Below the pieces are notes generated by a model, which did not search any database, was not told the origin of the DNA, and saw nothing but the letters and a program-made list of their open reading frames with translations. Both the position numbers and the translations under genes were made by a program. Positions 6,847 to 7,978 of a stretch of 7,978 nucleotides of DNA are shown one piece after another. How positions within the stretch are numbered: the first letter of the stretch is position 1; each line of letters starts with the position of its first letter. This stretch comes from Nitrosomonas sp. Its GTDB lineage: Bacteria; Pseudomonadota; Gammaproteobacteria; Burkholderiales; Nitrosomonadaceae. The stretch is from contig DOOY01000042.1 in the NCBI GenBank assembly GCA_003514765.1, forward strand, positions 1 to 7,978, read 5' to 3'.

Positions 6847-6875
6847 ATATTATGAAGAATTGTTGCCAGAAGCAA
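6847..6875 (-). promoter_or_regulatory. Candidate promoter of the lipid operon
   Basis: On the minus strand TTGCTT (6870-6875) is followed after 17 bases by TAATAT (6847-6852). Matches to the sigma-70 consensus are three and four of six bases. It sits between the upstream gene's terminator and the GNAT start at 6784, exactly where an operon promoter is needed, which is the main support. An inverted repeat, GAATTG at 6873-6878 with CAATTC at 6857-6862, overlaps the -35 and spacer and could be an operator. The start point is unproven. Confidence 0.35.
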
Positions 6876-6885
6876 TTCATTTCAA

Positions 6886-6934
6886 CAAAAATACCAAAAA
6901 TAAACCCGGATTTTCTTTTAGAAGATCCGGGTTT
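6886..6934 (-). terminator. Intrinsic terminator after the RND efflux gene
   Basis: Read on the minus strand, a perfect 10-base-pair stem (AAACCCGGAT pairing with ATCCGGGTTT, arms at 6925-6934 and 6902-6911) closes a 13-base loop that can form a further three pairs. It is followed by a U-rich run, ATTTTTGGTATTTTTG. It lies about 105 bases beyond the RND stop codon and before the lipid operon, separating the two units. The plus-strand reading lacks a U-run, so it acts in one direction. Confidence 0.85.
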
Positions 6935-6989
6935 GGTTAAATTTGTGATTGTTTTTACGAATGATTTGTGGAAAAAAATATATTAATGG

Positions 6990-7004
6990 TTATCGAATCG
7001 ATAA
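6990..7004. repeat. 15-base palindrome in the RND 3' region
   Basis: TTATCGAATCGATAA has perfect 7-base arms around a single central base. A one-base loop cannot form a normal hairpin, so if it has a function it is more likely a dimeric protein-binding site than an RNA terminator. It lies between the RND stop codon and the terminator, in an AT-rich stretch without any gene. Confidence 0.4.
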
Positions 7005-7038
7005 TCGTCCATATATAAATACCGTTTTTAATAATAAA

Positions 7039-7978
7039 TCAGGTTGTTTTTGCCGGTGGCGAGTCAATCGCTGTTCCCGATTCATTAGAGTGCGTTTCTG
7101 CTCTTTGTTTTTCTTGTTCTTCATGAACATGTGCCGCGGTTTTTTCTTGATGGCTATCTTGTGATCCATCGGTTTTATCACTGGGCTTTTCATCGAACCA
7201 GCGGTAGAGTGTCGGCAAAACAACCAAGGTAAGCAAAGTTGAAGTAATGAGCCCACCGATCACTACAATCGCCAACGGTCGTTGTACCTCAGATCCCGGT
7301 CCGGTGGCAAACAGAAAAGGAACCAGAGCCAACATGGCAACTGTCGCTGTCATCAATACCGGCCTGAAACGTTGTTCGCAGCCACGGATTACCGAGAGGG
7401 GTATATTGACGCCTTGTTCACGTTGGCCGCGAATATAAGAGATTAATACAACGCCATTCAAGACGGCGATTCCCCATAGTGCAATGAAACCGACAGAAGC
7501 GGGAACTGATAAATATTCTCCGGTAATGAACAGTCCCATGATGCCACCAATGGATGCAAAGGGGAGCACCAGTATAATCAGTGCGGCTAGTTTGACTGAG
7601 TTAAACAGCATAAACAACAGGAAGAAAATGGCCGCAATTGTAATAGGTACAATGATTGAAAGTTTCGCCATGGCACGTTCCATATTTTCAAATTGGCCGC
7701 CCCATTCAAAATAATAGCCATCCGGTAATGTAATTTCTTTTGCAGTCCGTTCCTGGAGTTCCTCTACAAATCCACCCATGTCACGTTCATGCACATTGGC
7801 ACCGACAACCACGCGGCGCTTAGCAAATTCACGGTTAATTTCTGCCGGTCCGTCAACGACCGTAACATTGGCAACGGAGTGTAACGGGATCAATGCGCCG
7901 CCCGGCACCATACCGCCACCGGGAAGTTTTTCCGGGGTGCGCAGCAACAGGTCGCGAATGGCATCAACGTTGTCGCGG
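7039..7978 (-). CDS. czcA: HME-RND heavy-metal/cation efflux transporter, C-terminal part (cut by window edge)
   Basis: The open frame enters from the right edge, and 312 residues up to the TGA are visible. This is the C-terminal third of an inner-membrane proton-driven pump of the CzcA/CusA type, which works with a periplasmic adaptor and an outer-membrane channel to expel metal ions. The sequence starts in the periplasmic porter/docking part (IPLHSVANV, then INREFAKRRVVVGANVHERD). It then has five membrane segments corresponding to the last five of twelve, including FIALWGIAVLNGVVLISYI, a hallmark of the heavy-metal branch, and RPVLMTATVAMLALVPF. After LPTLYRWF comes an atypical ~50-residue hydrophilic tail rich in Asp, Glu, Gln, Ser and Lys with several His. 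The metal-specificity residues lie outside the window, so the ion is unknown. The gene is followed by its own terminator and is probably unrelated in function to the lipid operon. Confidence 0.92.
   Translation of the reverse strand, partial: RDNVDAIRDLLLRTPEKLPGGGMVPGGALIPLHSVANVTVVDGPAEINREFAKRRVVVGANVHERDMGGFVEELQERTAKEITLPDGYYFEWGGQFENMERAMAKLSIIVPITIAAIFFLLFMLFNSVKLAALIILVLPFASIGGIMGLFITGEYLSVPASVGFIALWGIAVLNGVVLISYIRGQREQGVNIPLSVIRGCEQRFRPVLMTATVAMLALVPFLFATGPGSEVQRPLAIVVIGGLITSTLLTLVVLPTLYRWFDEKPSDKTDGSQDSHQEKTAAHVHEEQEKQRAETHSNESGTAIDSPPAKTT

Noticed and set aside
6949..7256. Small open frames on both strands between and over the RND 3' end
   Set aside because: They overlap the RND coding region or the AT-rich terminator region and show no plausible protein features.

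Overview
The window comes from a Gram-negative proteobacterium. It encodes an LptF/LptG inner-membrane pair and the end of an HME-RND (CzcA/CusA-type) pump, both of which belong to cells with an outer membrane. Moderate G+C, AT-rich intergenic runs and the overall protein flavour suggest a betaproteobacterium, possibly Nitrosomonas-like. That placement is an impression, not a demonstration. All eight protein genes lie on the minus strand, so transcription runs from high to low coordinates.

Right edge (about 7978 to 7039): the last ~312 residues of a heavy-metal/cation RND efflux transporter. It ends in an unusual hydrophilic, His-containing tail and is followed by a strong intrinsic terminator at about 6886-6934. 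The 254-base gap 6785-7038 also holds a 15-base palindrome and a weak candidate promoter for the next unit.

Main body (6784 down to 1): seven tightly packed genes. In transcription order they are a large GNAT-fold acyltransferase-like protein; a MobA-like nucleotidyltransferase (GTGA overlap with the first); lptF and lptG (TAATG overlap); a CDP-alcohol phosphatidyltransferase with an extra N-terminal domain; a diacylglycerol-kinase-family lipid kinase (ATGA overlap); and the start of a nucleotidyltransferase-like protein cut by the window edge. The only breaks are 61 bases before lptF and about 135 bases before the phosphatidyltransferase gene. The second of these could hold an internal promoter.

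Taken together, the genes look like a dedicated pathway that builds an unusual phospho-lipid and exports it: N-acylation, lipid phosphorylation, nucleotide activation, head-group transfer, and an LptFG-like pair for extraction from the inner membrane. The closest known parallel I can recall is the bacterial sphingolipid (ceramide) gene cluster of Caulobacter, where a GNAT-type protein is the ceramide synthase and a DAGK-family protein is a ceramide kinase. The domain identities are well supported by motifs. The ceramide substrate is an inference, because the diagnostic serine palmitoyltransferase and ceramide reductase genes are not in this window. If the idea is right they should lie beyond position 1 or elsewhere in the genome. 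No RNA genes, insertion sequences, CRISPR arrays or prophage remnants were seen.
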